From positions 62,001 to 126,000 of the forward strand of contig NZ_MOOY01000003.1 of assembly GCF_001931685.1 (NCBI RefSeq): 64,000 bases of DNA, in the 5' to 3' direction. The position numbers and the translations under genes were made by a program. Below, in pieces: positions 46,310-54,499 of this stretch. Every line of letters begins with the position of its first letter. Position 1 is the stretch's first letter. A model generated the notes under the pieces. That model was not told where the DNA came from, ran no database searches, and was given only the letters and a program-made list of their open reading frames with translations. This DNA comes from Pararhizobium arenae (GTDB taxonomy: Bacteria > Pseudomonadota > Alphaproteobacteria > Rhizobiales > Rhizobiaceae).

Positions 46310-48361
46310 ATGATGACACTTTCGAAAGACCCGCTTCTCCAGCCCTACACGCTCAAACACCTGACCCTCAAGAACCGGATCATGTCGACCTCCCATGAGC
46401 CGGCCTATTCCGAAGACGGCATGCCGAAGGATCGCTATCGCCTTTATCATCTCGAAAAGGCGAAGGGTGGTATGGCGCTGACGATGACCGCCGGCTCGGC
46501 CATCGTCTCCGAGGATTCGCCGCCCGCCTTCGGCAATCTCTACGCCTATTCCGACGAGATCGTGCCGTGGTTGAAGAAGATCGCCGACGACTGTCACGAG
46601 CATGACTGCGCGGTCATGATCCAGCTCACCCATCTTGGCCGCCGCACCGGCTGGAACAAGGGCGACTGGCTGCCGGTTCTGAGCGCTTCCCCGGTGCGCG
46701 AGCCGGCGCATCGTGCCTTCCCGAAAGAGATCGAGGATTGGGATATTGAGCGTATCGTTGCGGACTATGCCGTTGCAGCACAGCGCATGCAGGCGGCCGG
46801 TCTCGACGGTATCGAGATCGAGGCCTACGGCCACCTGATGGACGGTTTCTGGTCGCCGGCCACCAATCATCGCGAGGACGAATATGGCGGTTCTCTCGAA
46901 AACCGCATGCGCTTCTCCAACATGGTGCTTGAAGCAATTCGCAAGGCGACGGGACCGGATTTCATCGTCGGCATCCGCATGGTTGCCGACGAGCAATGGG
47001 ACATAGGCCTTTCGAAGGATGACGGCATCGAGATCGCCCGCAAACTGGTGGCCGGCGGAAACGTGGATTTCCTCAATATCATCCGCGGCCATATCGATCA
47101 CGACGCGCATCTCAACAATGTTATCCCGATCCAGGGCATGGCGGCATCGCCGCATCTGGATTTTGCCGGCGAGGTGCGTGCGGCAACCAAATTCCCGGTC
47201 TTCCATGCGGCCCGGATCGCCGATGTCGCGACCGCGCGCCACGCGATTGCCGAGGGCAAGCTCGATATGGTCGGAATGACGCGCGCCCATATCGCCGATC
47301 CGCATATCGTGAAAAAGATCGAGGAGGGCAGGGAGGCGCAGATCCGCCCCTGTGTCGGCGCCACATACTGTCTTGATCGCATCTACGAAGGCGGTGGCGC
47401 GCTCTGCATTCACAACGCGGCCACCGGTCGCGAAGCGAAGATCCCGCATGTCATCCCGAAAACCACGGGCTCTGTCCGCAGGGCCGTCGTGGTGGGCGCC
47501 GGTCCGGCGGGGCTGGAAGCGGCCCGGGTTCTGGCCGAACGCGGCCATCGGGTGGACGTGCTGGAGGCGACGGGAGAGGCAGGCGGTCAGATTCTGCTCG
47601 CCGCCCGCAACCCGCGCCGAAAGGAACTGATCGGCATCGTCGACTGGCGGCTGGCGGAACTCGAGCGGCTCGGTGTCGCCATCCACTACAATGTCTTTGC
47701 CGAGGCAGCGGACGTGCTTGAGCACCATCCGGACCTTGTGATCGTTGCGACGGGCGGTATTGCCCAGAACCCGGTTCTATCGGCGGGCGACGACCTGGTA
47801 GTCTCGAGCTGGGATATCATCGCCGGAGCCGTCAAGCCCGAAGGCCCGGTTCTGCTCTACGATGACAACGGCGCACATTCCGGCATGACGGCAGCGGAGC
47901 TGATTGCCAATGCCGGAGCAGAGCTGGAGGTGGTTTCGCCCGAGCGCATGTTCGCACCGGAAATCGGCGGCATGAACCATGTGCCGTATGCGAAGGCATT
48001 TGCCGAGAAGAACGTGCGCGTAACGATCAACACCCGTCTCAAATCCGTTCGGCGGGATGGAAACAGCCTGGTGGCAACCCTTGCTTCGGACTATTCGGAA
48101 AGTGCAACGACGGAACGGCGCGTGGCGCAGGTGGTGGTGGAACACGGCACGATGCCGATGGCCGATCTTTATCTGGAACTGAAACCGTTATCGCGCAATC
48201 TCGGCGCCGTGGATTACAAGGCGCTGATCCGGCGGGAGCATCCGGTCGTCGTGAAGAACCCGGCGGGCAGCTTCGACCTGATCCGTATCGGCGACGCGGT
48301 TGCGAGCCGCAATATTCATGCCGGCATCTATGATGCCATGCGTTATGGGCTGCTGTTTTGA
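46310..48361 (+). CDS. Trimethylamine-dehydrogenase-like flavoprotein (N-methylproline demethylase type)
   Basis: Two-domain flavoprotein, 683 aa: an N-terminal FMN barrel of the old yellow enzyme class (LTLKNRIMSTSHEPAYSEDG, HRAFPKEIEDWDIERIVADY, SPATNHREDEYGGSLENRM) and a C-terminal FAD/NAD-binding domain (AVVVGAGPAGLEAARVLAER near residue 395). This is the plan of trimethylamine dehydrogenase, dienoyl-CoA reductase and rhizobial stachydrine/N-methylproline demethylases. The Fe-S motif, usually C-x2-C-x2-C-x12-C, reads CVGATYC, then a Cys 12 residues on: one of four ligands is Ala. It is co-transcribed with the MttB-like gene, so it probably oxidises the demethylated or methylated amine. 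The exact substrate is unknown. Confidence 0.88.
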   Translation: MMTLSKDPLLQPYTLKHLTLKNRIMSTSHEPAYSEDGMPKDRYRLYHLEKAKGGMALTMTAGSAIVSEDSPPAFGNLYAYSDEIVPWLKKIADDCHEHDCAVMIQLTHLGRRTGWNKGDWLPVLSASPVREPAHRAFPKEIEDWDIERIVADYAVAAQRMQAAGLDGIEIEAYGHLMDGFWSPATNHREDEYGGSLENRMRFSNMVLEAIRKATGPDFIVGIRMVADEQWDIGLSKDDGIEIARKLVAGGNVDFLNIIRGHIDHDAHLNNVIPIQGMAASPHLDFAGEVRAATKFPVFHAARIADVATARHAIAEGKLDMVGMTRAHIADPHIVKKIEEGREAQIRPCVGATYCLDRIYEGGGALCIHNAATGREAKIPHVIPKTTGSVRRAVVVGAGPAGLEAARVLAERGHRVDVLEATGEAGGQILLAARNPRRKELIGIVDWRLAELERLGVAIHYNVFAEAADVLEHHPDLVIVATGGIAQNPVLSAGDDLVVSSWDIIAGAVKPEGPVLLYDDNGAHSGMTAAELIANAGAELEVVSPERMFAPEIGGMNHVPYAKAFAEKNVRVTINTRLKSVRRDGNSLVATLASDYSESATTERRVAQVVVEHGTMPMADLYLELKPLSRNLGAVDYKALIRREHPVVVKNPAGSFDLIRIGDAVASRNIHAGIYDAMRYGLLF

Positions 48362-48365
48362 CATA

Positions 48366-48397
48366 GAAAAACGGCGGCACCTGTAAGGCGCCGCCGT
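48366..48397 (-). terminator. Intrinsic terminator of the PRC-barrel gene
   Basis: ACGGCGGC (48371-48378) pairs with GCCGCCGT (48390-48397); on the minus strand the stem is followed by TTTTC. A second dyad, CTAAGGC-GCTA-GCCTTAG (48406-48423), spans the PRC-barrel stop codon. The first hairpin also lies just past the end of the flavoprotein gene on the other strand. Confidence 0.8.
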
Positions 48398-48419
48398 CGA
48401 TACTCCTAAGGCGCTAGCC

Positions 48420-49061
48420 TTAGTTGTTGGTTGCTGCCGGATCAGCCGGCTGAGCTTCGCCTGCCGGCGCCATTGGCGTCGTGGACGAAGTGGTCGAGGT
48501 ATCGACCGGGGTGTTGGCGTTCTGCTCGGCGACCTGCTGCGAGCGGGTCTTGAATTCCGGAGCCGCCTTCAGCGATTCAGCGGTTTCCTGCGTGGTCAGC
48601 TTCAGGTCGTCGGAATCCGGAACGGTTGCGACTGCAATCGTGTCGAGCGGGACGGCGACGTTCTTTTCACCGATACCCAGGAAGCCACCGACGCCGATCA
48701 CAGCGGCTTCGACAGAGCCGTCCTTAGTGAAAATCACATCGTTGATCTCGCCGATGCTTTCATCGCTGGAGTTGTAGACCGACTGGCCGATATAGCTGCT
48801 GGCAGCGATCTGGTCTTCGGTCTGCTCGGCGATAAAGCCGGTTGCACCGCCAGCCGGGGCCGAAGCGTCGGCGGCCTGATCAGCCGGGGTAACAGGCTTC
48901 ATGGCCGGCTGTTCGCCGGTCATCGGGGTTTCCATCTGCTGGGTGGCAGCGGGATCATTGGCCGGCTGGGTTGCACTCTGCGCGAAGGTCATCGGGGCAA
49001 ATGCGGTAACGCCAGCAAGAAGGGCACCTGCGGCGACGGAAGCTACGAGTTTATTGGTCAT
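48420..49061 (-). CDS. Secreted PRC-barrel domain protein
   Basis: Exported protein, 213 aa. A signal peptide (MTNKLVASVAAGALLAGVTA, cleaved after TFA) is followed by a Gln/Pro/Ala-rich linker, a PRC-barrel domain at about residues 88-150 (IGQSVYNSSDESIGEINDVI, then GVGGFLGIGEKNVAVPLD) and a Thr/Pro/Ala-rich tail. PRC-barrel proteins of this type are periplasmic and often stress-induced in rhizobia. An EcfG-type promoter lies 74-98 bases upstream of the ATG, supporting general stress control. Molecular function is unknown. Confidence 0.9.
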   Translation of the reverse strand: MTNKLVASVAAGALLAGVTAFAPMTFAQSATQPANDPAATQQMETPMTGEQPAMKPVTPADQAADASAPAGGATGFIAEQTEDQIAASSYIGQSVYNSSDESIGEINDVIFTKDGSVEAAVIGVGGFLGIGEKNVAVPLDTIAVATVPDSDDLKLTTQETAESLKAAPEFKTRSQQVAEQNANTPVDTSTTSSTTPMAPAGEAQPADPAATNN

Positions 49062-49134
49062 TGTAAACCTACCTTTCGTTCTCTTTGTCGATCAGGGCGC
49101 GTGGTCCAAACCGCCGCACCGGTGATGACCTGAA

Positions 49135-49159
49135 AACGTCGGGGTCCCCAACTGGTTCC
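49135..49159 (-). promoter_or_regulatory. EcfG (RpoE2)-type general stress promoter
   Basis: On the minus strand GGAAC (49155-49159), 16 bases, then CGTT (49135-49138). This is the alphaproteobacterial general-stress sigma consensus (GGAAC-N16/17-CGTT). It would start a transcript about 67 bases before the PRC-barrel ATG. No other match was noticed in the intergenic regions examined by eye. Confidence 0.75.
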
Positions 49160-49230
49160 GAAAATATTCTGCAGGTTTTTGTGGAACCTTCCTGGATTCT
49201 GGTGGATTCCAGATGGTTTTGCATCAGCCC

Positions 49231-49258
49231 AAAAAACTAAGCCGGGAGGACCCGGCTT
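49231..49258 (-). terminator. Intrinsic terminator of the sugar-acid operon
   Basis: AAGCCGGG (49239-49246) pairs with CCCGGCTT (49251-49258); on the minus strand the stem is followed by AGTTTTTTGG. It begins 26 bases after the SMP-30 gene stop and ends the SDR-dgoK-dgoA-SMP30 operon. Confidence 0.9.
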
Positions 49259-49284
49259 CAAATGACTGGAAAGTTCGTTCCATC

Positions 49285-50169
49285 TCACAGGATGAAAGCA
49301 GGCTCGAAACGACCGTTGACGGTGATGCCGAGATCGAAGGTCTTGCCGGCATGAGGGTCGGCCTGGCGGGCCGCGTCGTCCATGTCCGCCCAGGCGGATG
49401 TGACGAGCAGTCTGTCAGCCTTTGCACCGATGAAGGCGGGGCAGCTCGATTGCAGAGCCGGAACGGCGTAACGCTTCAGATGGGTGGCGTCCGGGCTGTA
49501 GACATCGACCGCGCCCTGACCCCAGCGGGCGTTCCAGATCAGCCCGTCCGTATCGCAGACGGAGCCATCGACATCGCCCGGATTTCCGCTCTGGTCGGAA
49601 AAGACCGTTGCATCGCCGGTCGGGAGGCCGGTCGCAGGATCGACATCGACACGCATGATGTGGTTGACCATGGAATCGACGAAGTAGGCGATCTTGCCGT
49701 CGGGCGAGAAGCAGATGCTGTTCGGGATGCTGACGCCGTCGTAGAGCTTCGTCACCGTGCTGCCGGCAACGTGATAGATCGCGCCGGCGCCCTTTTCGGC
49801 GCTGCGTCCCATCGTGCCGATCCAGAGGCTGCCGGAGGCATGCACGCGGCCGTCGTTCGAGCGGTTGCCCGGCTTGTCTTCCAGGGAGCCGAACTTTGTC
49901 AGCGAGCCGGTCTTTGTCTCGCGGACGAAAAGGCCGTCGTCTGAGACGATCAGCTGCCGCTCCGGATCGATCACGGCAATCACGCTCGACAGGAACGGCA
50001 TCTCGTGAACGCGCTTCACGCCGCTGTCGAGGTGCAGCTCATGCAACTGCTGGCCCTTGATGTTGTGCCACCAGGCGGTTCCGGTCGCGGGATCGAAGGC
50101 CGGGCCTTCGCCCAGCTGCAGGGCATTGTCGCAGAGGATATTGCCGGAAAACGCTGTTGTTTCGACCAT
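49285..50169 (-). CDS. SMP-30/gluconolactonase-family sugar lactonase
   Basis: Calcium-dependent six-bladed beta-propeller lactonase, 294 aa. Family landmarks: LGEGPAFDPATGTAWWHNIK (the metal-ligand Glu), RSNDGRVHASGSLWIGTMGR (Asn/Asp ligands) and PNSICFSPDGKIAYFVDSMV. It hydrolyses a sugar lactone to the acid. Last gene of a four-gene operon with a short-chain dehydrogenase, dgoK and dgoA; it begins 3 bases after dgoA ends. By context it should open the galactonolactone (or a related aldonolactone) made by the dehydrogenase. A strong terminator follows. Confidence 0.92.
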   Translation of the reverse strand: MVETTAFSGNILCDNALQLGEGPAFDPATGTAWWHNIKGQQLHELHLDSGVKRVHEMPFLSSVIAVIDPERQLIVSDDGLFVRETKTGSLTKFGSLEDKPGNRSNDGRVHASGSLWIGTMGRSAEKGAGAIYHVAGSTVTKLYDGVSIPNSICFSPDGKIAYFVDSMVNHIMRVDVDPATGLPTGDATVFSDQSGNPGDVDGSVCDTDGLIWNARWGQGAVDVYSPDATHLKRYAVPALQSSCPAFIGAKADRLLVTSAWADMDDAARQADPHAGKTFDLGITVNGRFEPAFIL

Positions 50170-50172
50170 GGA

Positions 50173-50805
50173 TCAGGCTCCGTAAACACTGTTATAGGCG
50201 GCGATTGTCGCCTTGGCCCGCTTGCCGACTTCGGCGGCATCCATGTCGGCCTTGTAGAGGCTGGACCCGAGACCGAAGCTCTTGACGCCGATTTTGGCGT
50301 AGTCGCCGAAATTGGCTTCCGAGACGCCGCCCACGGCAGCGATCTCCAGTTCCGGCGGCAGCACGGCGCGGATCGCCGAGATGCCGGAGGGCCCGAGCAC
50401 GCTTGCCGGGAAGAATTTGAGGCCGGTCGCACCGGCGCGTGCGGCGGCGAGCGCCTCGGTCGGGGTGAAGACGCCGGGCATCGTCACCATGCCCTTTTCC
50501 GCGGCAAGGCGGATCACGGCGGGTTCGACATTCGGGCTCACCATCAGCTTGCCGCCGACAGCATCGAGCTGCTCGACCTGATCGGTGGTCAGCACGGTGC
50601 CGGCGCCGATCAGGCAACCGGCCGGTGCCATCTTCACGGCGATCTCGATCGACGTGAACGGGTCGGGCGAGTTCAGCGGAATTTCGATGGCCGTAAAGCC
50701 GGCTTCGATCAGCGTGCCGACCACGGCTTCGGTTTCGGAAGGCTTCAGACCGCGCAGGATGGCGATCAGTGGATATTTCATCGGTGGAAAGGGAATGCGG
50801 CTCAT
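50173..50805 (-). CDS. dgoA: 2-dehydro-3-deoxy-6-phosphogalactonate aldolase
   Basis: Class I aldolase that splits KDPGal into pyruvate and glyceraldehyde 3-phosphate; 210 aa, from the ATG at 50805 (MSRIPFPPMKYPLIAILRGL). Catalytic Glu in IEIPLNSPDPF, the form typical of DgoA rather than Eda; phosphate and Schiff-base region GAGTVLTTDQVEQLDAVGG and GATGLKFFPASVLGPSGI (Lys forms the imine). It starts 13 bases after dgoK. With dgoK it performs the last two steps of the De Ley-Doudoroff route. Confidence 0.94.
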   Translation of the reverse strand: MSRIPFPPMKYPLIAILRGLKPSETEAVVGTLIEAGFTAIEIPLNSPDPFTSIEIAVKMAPAGCLIGAGTVLTTDQVEQLDAVGGKLMVSPNVEPAVIRLAAEKGMVTMPGVFTPTEALAAARAGATGLKFFPASVLGPSGISAIRAVLPPELEIAAVGGVSEANFGDYAKIGVKSFGLGSSLYKADMDAAEVGKRAKATIAAYNSVYGA

Positions 50806-50818
50806 GGAAGTCTCTTTC

Positions 50819-51736
50819 TCAGGCAGGCCAGAGGCTGCGGGCGGCGGCGGCGAGGCCGCGACGAACGGCATCGTCGGCGTCGATGATGGTGGGTTTCAGG
50901 TCAAGCGTTGACAGCGCCGACTGGTAGAGGGCGGCGAGCGGGCCGGAGGCGACGAGGCAGACGCTGCTGCCGGCCCTGGCGGAGGAAAGCGCACCGGCGA
51001 TTTCCAGGCCGATCAGCGTGCCGGAAAGCCGGGCCTTGGCGTCGAGCGCCGACAGGGCGTGAAGCAGCTGGCCCGAACGCACCGTAAACAGCTGGTTCGT
51101 CGCCATGGCCGGATTGCGGGCTGCATGGGCGACGGCATCGAGAAAGCTCTTGTTCTCGCCGCCGAAAGCTCCGGCATCGACCATCGCCTGCGCCAGGATC
51201 GAATGTTTGGAAATGACGTCGAAAAGCTCGCCGGTCATATAGGTGGAGAAACCCTCGACCACGCCACCGGTCAAGCGCACCCATTTGCTGTGGGTGCCGG
51301 GCATGCAAACGAGGTGGTTTCCATTCCCGAGAGAGCCCGCGGCACCCAGAAGCTGGGTTTCCTCGCCGCGCATGACATCGGGATGCTGCTCGCTGCGCTG
51401 CGCCAGTCCCGGAAGAATCCGGATGTCGCGGTTTGCGTCGGCAACGGTGACAGCCGCCCCGACGATGCCGGAGAGAGGTGCCGGCGTATCGAGATAGCCT
51501 GCCTCCATCCACGCCTGACGCGCCCCGGCCATGCCGCAGACGATGACCGGCAGGTGCGCGGGCGCTGCAAGGGCCGCCAGATGCGTTTCCAGAATGGTGG
51601 AAAAGCCGTGCTTAACGGCCGTCGTCATGCCCTCGCCACTGCGGCGCTCGCCGATCACGTCACCGTTTTCACCCACGAGCCACAGGCGAAAGCTCGTCGT
51701 GCCCCAGTCGACTGCCGCATAGGATGCTGCCGTCAT
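50819..51736 (-). CDS. dgoK: 2-dehydro-3-deoxygalactonokinase
   Basis: Phosphorylates KDGal to KDPGal; 305 aa, from the ATG at 51736 (MTAASYAAVDWGTTSFRLWL), whose first base is shared with the SDR stop (TAATG). Family motifs: VDWGTTSFRLWL (nucleotide-binding Asp loop), VICGMAGARQAWMEAGY, LVCMPGTHSKWVRL and FLDAVAHAARNP. The stop is 13 bases before dgoA. Sequence upstream of 51736 that is open in frame is coding for the SDR gene, so it is not part of dgoK. Confidence 0.94.
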   Translation of the reverse strand: MTAASYAAVDWGTTSFRLWLVGENGDVIGERRSGEGMTTAVKHGFSTILETHLAALAAPAHLPVIVCGMAGARQAWMEAGYLDTPAPLSGIVGAAVTVADANRDIRILPGLAQRSEQHPDVMRGEETQLLGAAGSLGNGNHLVCMPGTHSKWVRLTGGVVEGFSTYMTGELFDVISKHSILAQAMVDAGAFGGENKSFLDAVAHAARNPAMATNQLFTVRSGQLLHALSALDAKARLSGTLIGLEIAGALSSARAGSSVCLVASGPLAALYQSALSTLDLKPTIIDADDAVRRGLAAAARSLWPA

Positions 51737-52506
51737 TAAAATACGCCTCCGTCGATAATCATCGTTTGCGCCGTCATCCGCGCCGAGCAGTCGGAGGCGA
51801 GGTACAGGCATGGCCCCACCATATCCTCCGCGAACAGCGAATGTTTCAGGCATTGTTTTTCAATCATCGCGGCAATCGCGGCGTCGTCGATCCAGAGATC
51901 TTTCTGCCGTTGCGTGACGACCATGCCGGGCAGAATGGCATTGACGCGGATATCGTCCGGCCCGAGCCGCCCGGCAAGCGATTTCGTCAGGCCGATGATG
52001 CCGGCTTTGGCCGTCGCATAGGCGGGAATTTCGCCCATGTTCAGCATGAAGGCGATCGACGAAAAATTGATGATCGAGCCGCCGCCGGCACGCTTCATAA
52101 TCGGGGCAACCGCCTGGCACAGGAAAAAAACATGCCGCAGGTTGACCGCCTGGTTTTCGTCCCAGCTTTCCAGCGTGACGTCTTCCAATGCCTGCCGGTC
52201 GTCGCGGGCGGCGTTGTTTATGAGCACGCGGATCGGGCCGATTGCGGCTTGCGCCTTTTCGACGACGCCGGCAAGCGAAGCCGCGTCACGCAGGTCCGCC
52301 GGCAGGAAAACTGGAGCGTGGGCACAATCCTTGGCGAGCCGTTCGGCAAGGGCCCGGCTTTCCCTTTCGGCAATGTCTATGAAGGCGACCCTTGCGCCTT
52401 GCCGGGCAAAGGCTTCCACCAGGGGAGCGCCAATACCGGAGCCGCCGCCGGAAATGAGAACGCCACGCCCCTTGAGGTCGTGAAACTCGGCGGCCGGAAA
52501 AGCCAT
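51736..52506 (-). CDS. Short-chain dehydrogenase/reductase, probable sugar dehydrogenase
   Basis: NAD(P)-dependent SDR, 256 aa, from the ATG at 52506 (MAFPAAEFHDLKGRG) with GGGAG upstream. Cofactor motif: VLISGGGSGIGAPLVEAFA; NNAARDDRQ (NNAG-type); catalytic Ser-Tyr-Lys in NFSSIAFML and YATAKAGIIGLTK; PGMVVTQRQ near the C-terminus; TAQTMIIDGGVF at the end. As first gene of the operon it probably oxidises D-galactose or a related aldose to the lactone that the SMP-30 gene hydrolyses. That substrate is inferred from context. Confidence 0.9.
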   Translation of the reverse strand: MAFPAAEFHDLKGRGVLISGGGSGIGAPLVEAFARQGARVAFIDIAERESRALAERLAKDCAHAPVFLPADLRDAASLAGVVEKAQAAIGPIRVLINNAARDDRQALEDVTLESWDENQAVNLRHVFFLCQAVAPIMKRAGGGSIINFSSIAFMLNMGEIPAYATAKAGIIGLTKSLAGRLGPDDIRVNAILPGMVVTQRQKDLWIDDAAIAAMIEKQCLKHSLFAEDMVGPCLYLASDCSARMTAQTMIIDGGVF

Positions 52507-52552
52507 GAGATTTTTGCTCCCTGCACATGCCACCGGAAAAACCAGTAGAACA

Positions 52553-52592
52553 GTTCCATTATTCGGAACTTAGTCTTATTATATGGAATAAT
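52553..52592. promoter_or_regulatory. Candidate IclR operator between the sugar-acid operon and its regulator
   Basis: A palindrome GTTCC-attattc-GGAAC (52553-52569) overlaps a longer inverted repeat, ATTATTC (52558-52564) facing GAATAAT (52586-52592), in an AT-rich 119-base gap between divergent genes. IclR proteins bind short palindromes of this kind. It is placed to control both directions. Confidence 0.6.
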
Positions 52593-52625
52593 CGCGCTTG
52601 CGGTACACGCTTGTCAAGGTCGGAT

Positions 52626-53420
52626 ATGGTAATGCTCGAAGGGAACGGATCAGAAGGAGGAACCGGCACGCTCGGCAAGGCTCTGGCCTTGCTCGATCTT
52701 GTGGTCGCAAGCGATCGTCCTCTTCGCTTCACCGATATTCTCGCGCTTTCGCCGCAACCGCGCGGCACGCTGCATCGCCAGCTTTCCCATCTGGTGGAGG
52801 AGGGGCTGCTGTCGCTGCGGGCCGATCTCACCTACGAACCGGGGCTTCGTCTTCTCAAGTTTGCGGCACGCGCCTGGTCCGGCAACCAGTTCCGGGTGAT
52901 CGCCGAACCTTATCTGCATCGACTCCACGAGGAAGCCGGCGAGACCGTTCACCTCGGCGTGCTGCGGGGTCAGGAGGTCATCTATCTCGACAAGGTGGAA
53001 AGCCGGCAGACCGTGCGCATGCAGTCCCAGATCGGCAACGCCTCGCCGGTCTATTGCACGGGGCTCGGCAAGGCGGCCCTCTCCGCCCTTCCGGTTGAGG
53101 TGCTGGAAGAGACGATCGCCGGATTGTCCTTTCAGAAGTTTACCGCCCATACCCTCACGGACGGCCAGTCCCTGAAGCGCGATCTCGATGAGGCGCGCCG
53201 TGTCGGCCATGCGTTCGACAGGGAGGAACATGAGGCGGAAATCCGCTGCGTCGCGGCGCCCATTCATGCGCCGGGCCTGAGTTTTGTCGGCGGCATTTCT
53301 GTGACGGGGCCGGCCTATCGCGTCACCATGGCGCAGCTCGAAAACTGGGCGCCGGCAGTCCGGCGAATCGCCGCCGGGATCAGCGAGGAGGCGGCGCTGA
53401 AGCTTGGACCCGGGCGCTGA
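52626..53420 (+). CDS. IclR-family transcriptional regulator of the adjacent sugar-acid operon
   Basis: Regulator with an N-terminal winged HTH (residues 15-75; RPLRFTDILALSPQPRGTLH, then RQLSHLVEEGLLSL) and a C-terminal IclR effector domain (AGETVHLGVLRGQEVIYLDK, VYCTGLGKAALSALP, GGISVTGPAYRV); 264 aa from the ATG at 52626 (MVMLEGNG), preceded by AAGGTCGG. It is divergent from the SDR-dgoK-dgoA-SMP30 operon and presumably represses it until a galactonate-type inducer binds. An intrinsic terminator overlaps its stop codon. Confidence 0.92.
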   Translation: MVMLEGNGSEGGTGTLGKALALLDLVVASDRPLRFTDILALSPQPRGTLHRQLSHLVEEGLLSLRADLTYEPGLRLLKFAARAWSGNQFRVIAEPYLHRLHEEAGETVHLGVLRGQEVIYLDKVESRQTVRMQSQIGNASPVYCTGLGKAALSALPVEVLEETIAGLSFQKFTAHTLTDGQSLKRDLDEARRVGHAFDREEHEAEIRCVAAPIHAPGLSFVGGISVTGPAYRVTMAQLENWAPAVRRIAAGISEEAALKLGPGR

Positions 53421-53438
53421 AGCGGCCCGGTTTTCTTC
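53409..53438 (+). terminator. Intrinsic terminator of the IclR gene
   Basis: CCGGGCGCT (53410-53418) faces AGCGGCCCGG (53421-53430) with one bulged base, followed by TTTTCTT. The stop codon (53418-53420) lies in the loop. Confidence 0.85.
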
Positions 53439-53507
53439 GTTTTACAGTAAATTAGGAATTTAAGGTGGACGGGGTGGACCCGTGGCGATAGCAATACCAT
53501 ATATAGC

Positions 53508-53521
53508 GGTGCCATGGCACC
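53508..53521. promoter_or_regulatory. 14-bp perfect palindrome upstream of the LuxR pair
   Basis: GGTGCCATGGCACC (53508-53521) is an exact palindrome with no spacer, next to a CATATATAG sequence that could be a -10 region. It lies about 220 bases before the first LuxR gene in a 321-base gap that otherwise shows nothing convincing. It has the size and symmetry of a dimeric regulator site, possibly lux-box-like. Confidence 0.4.
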
Positions 53522-53741
53522 TTGTGCTCAGTTGCTCCGGGATTATCCGGAAGGCCCGCCGACCAGACAAAAGCCGCTTTCGATCCAGACGGGCGTAGAC
53601 TCGTGAGGCTGATGTTATAGGTTCGGGATTGTCCTGCAGATTCGTGCCCGTCCTGCCCGAAGCTGCAAGTCCGATAGCAAAAGGACAAGCTTCCGCCGTG
53701 CATGAGACGCGACGGATTGCACGACCGGAAGTGTGGGAAAA

Positions 53742-54482
53742 ATGAATGATTTCAGCCGCGAAGTGACATCTCTGGCGCTCCCGACAGGTGCCCATATCTC
53801 CGATAGCCTCAAGGTTGAGGAGGATGTGCGCCACGTCTTCGATCAGGTCATGACAGCTTATGGTTTCCAGGGATTTCTGGTCATGACCGTGCCGGGCAAG
53901 GATGTGCGGTTTCTCTCCGATACGGTCATGATGACCAACTGGTCGAAGAAGCTGCTGCGCGGCTATGACGCGGCCTGCATGTTGACGGGCAGCCCCGTCA
54001 TCGAGCAGCTTCGTCGCAGCACGGTGCCCTTCACCTACGATGCCCGTGCCGACAACCGTCGCCGTGTCGATGGCAAGAACGAAATGGCGGTCGAGCTGTT
54101 CGAGCGGGCCGGGCTGGTTCGCGGTGTCTACATTCCGGTTCACGATATCCATGGGAACCGCGGCGCGGTCGGCTTTGGCGGGGTTCGCGAAACGGTCAAC
54201 GCCAAAGAAATGACCGAACTGACGTTTCTCTGCGGTTATCTCTTCAGCCGGCTTTGCGAGATCAACGGAAAGAAGGGCCGCAAGCACGGACCGCTTTCCA
54301 GACGTGAGATCGAATGTCTGCATTGGGCTGCCGCCGGCAAGACCACGACGGAAATGGCACGCATTCTCGACCTTTCGGAATACACCGTAAACCATTATCT
54401 GAGCCGGGCCACGCGCAAGCTTGACTCTGTAAACCGCGTCCAGACGATTGCGAAGGCGCTGCGCGCCGGGTTGATCCATTGA
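53742..54482 (+). CDS. LuxR-family solo regulator 1
   Basis: Transcription factor with an N-terminal autoinducer-binding-like domain (residues 25-170) and a C-terminal LuxR HTH (LSRREIECLHWAAAGKTTTE, then VNHYLSRATRKLDSVNRVQT); 246 aa from the ATG at 53742. In the ligand pocket the Asp and one Trp of classical AHL receptors are not kept (GSPVIEQL where DPV is usual, PFTYDA where PF.W is usual), so a canonical AHL ligand is unlikely. No luxI gene is present. It is followed by a paralogue 131 bases downstream, reminiscent of the VisN/VisR motility regulators that act as a pair in rhizobia. Function inferred only. Confidence 0.9.
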   Translation: MNDFSREVTSLALPTGAHISDSLKVEEDVRHVFDQVMTAYGFQGFLVMTVPGKDVRFLSDTVMMTNWSKKLLRGYDAACMLTGSPVIEQLRRSTVPFTYDARADNRRRVDGKNEMAVELFERAGLVRGVYIPVHDIHGNRGAVGFGGVRETVNAKEMTELTFLCGYLFSRLCEINGKKGRKHGPLSRREIECLHWAAAGKTTTEMARILDLSEYTVNHYLSRATRKLDSVNRVQTIAKALRAGLIH

Positions 54483-54499
54483 AACGTGGGACAGGGTAT

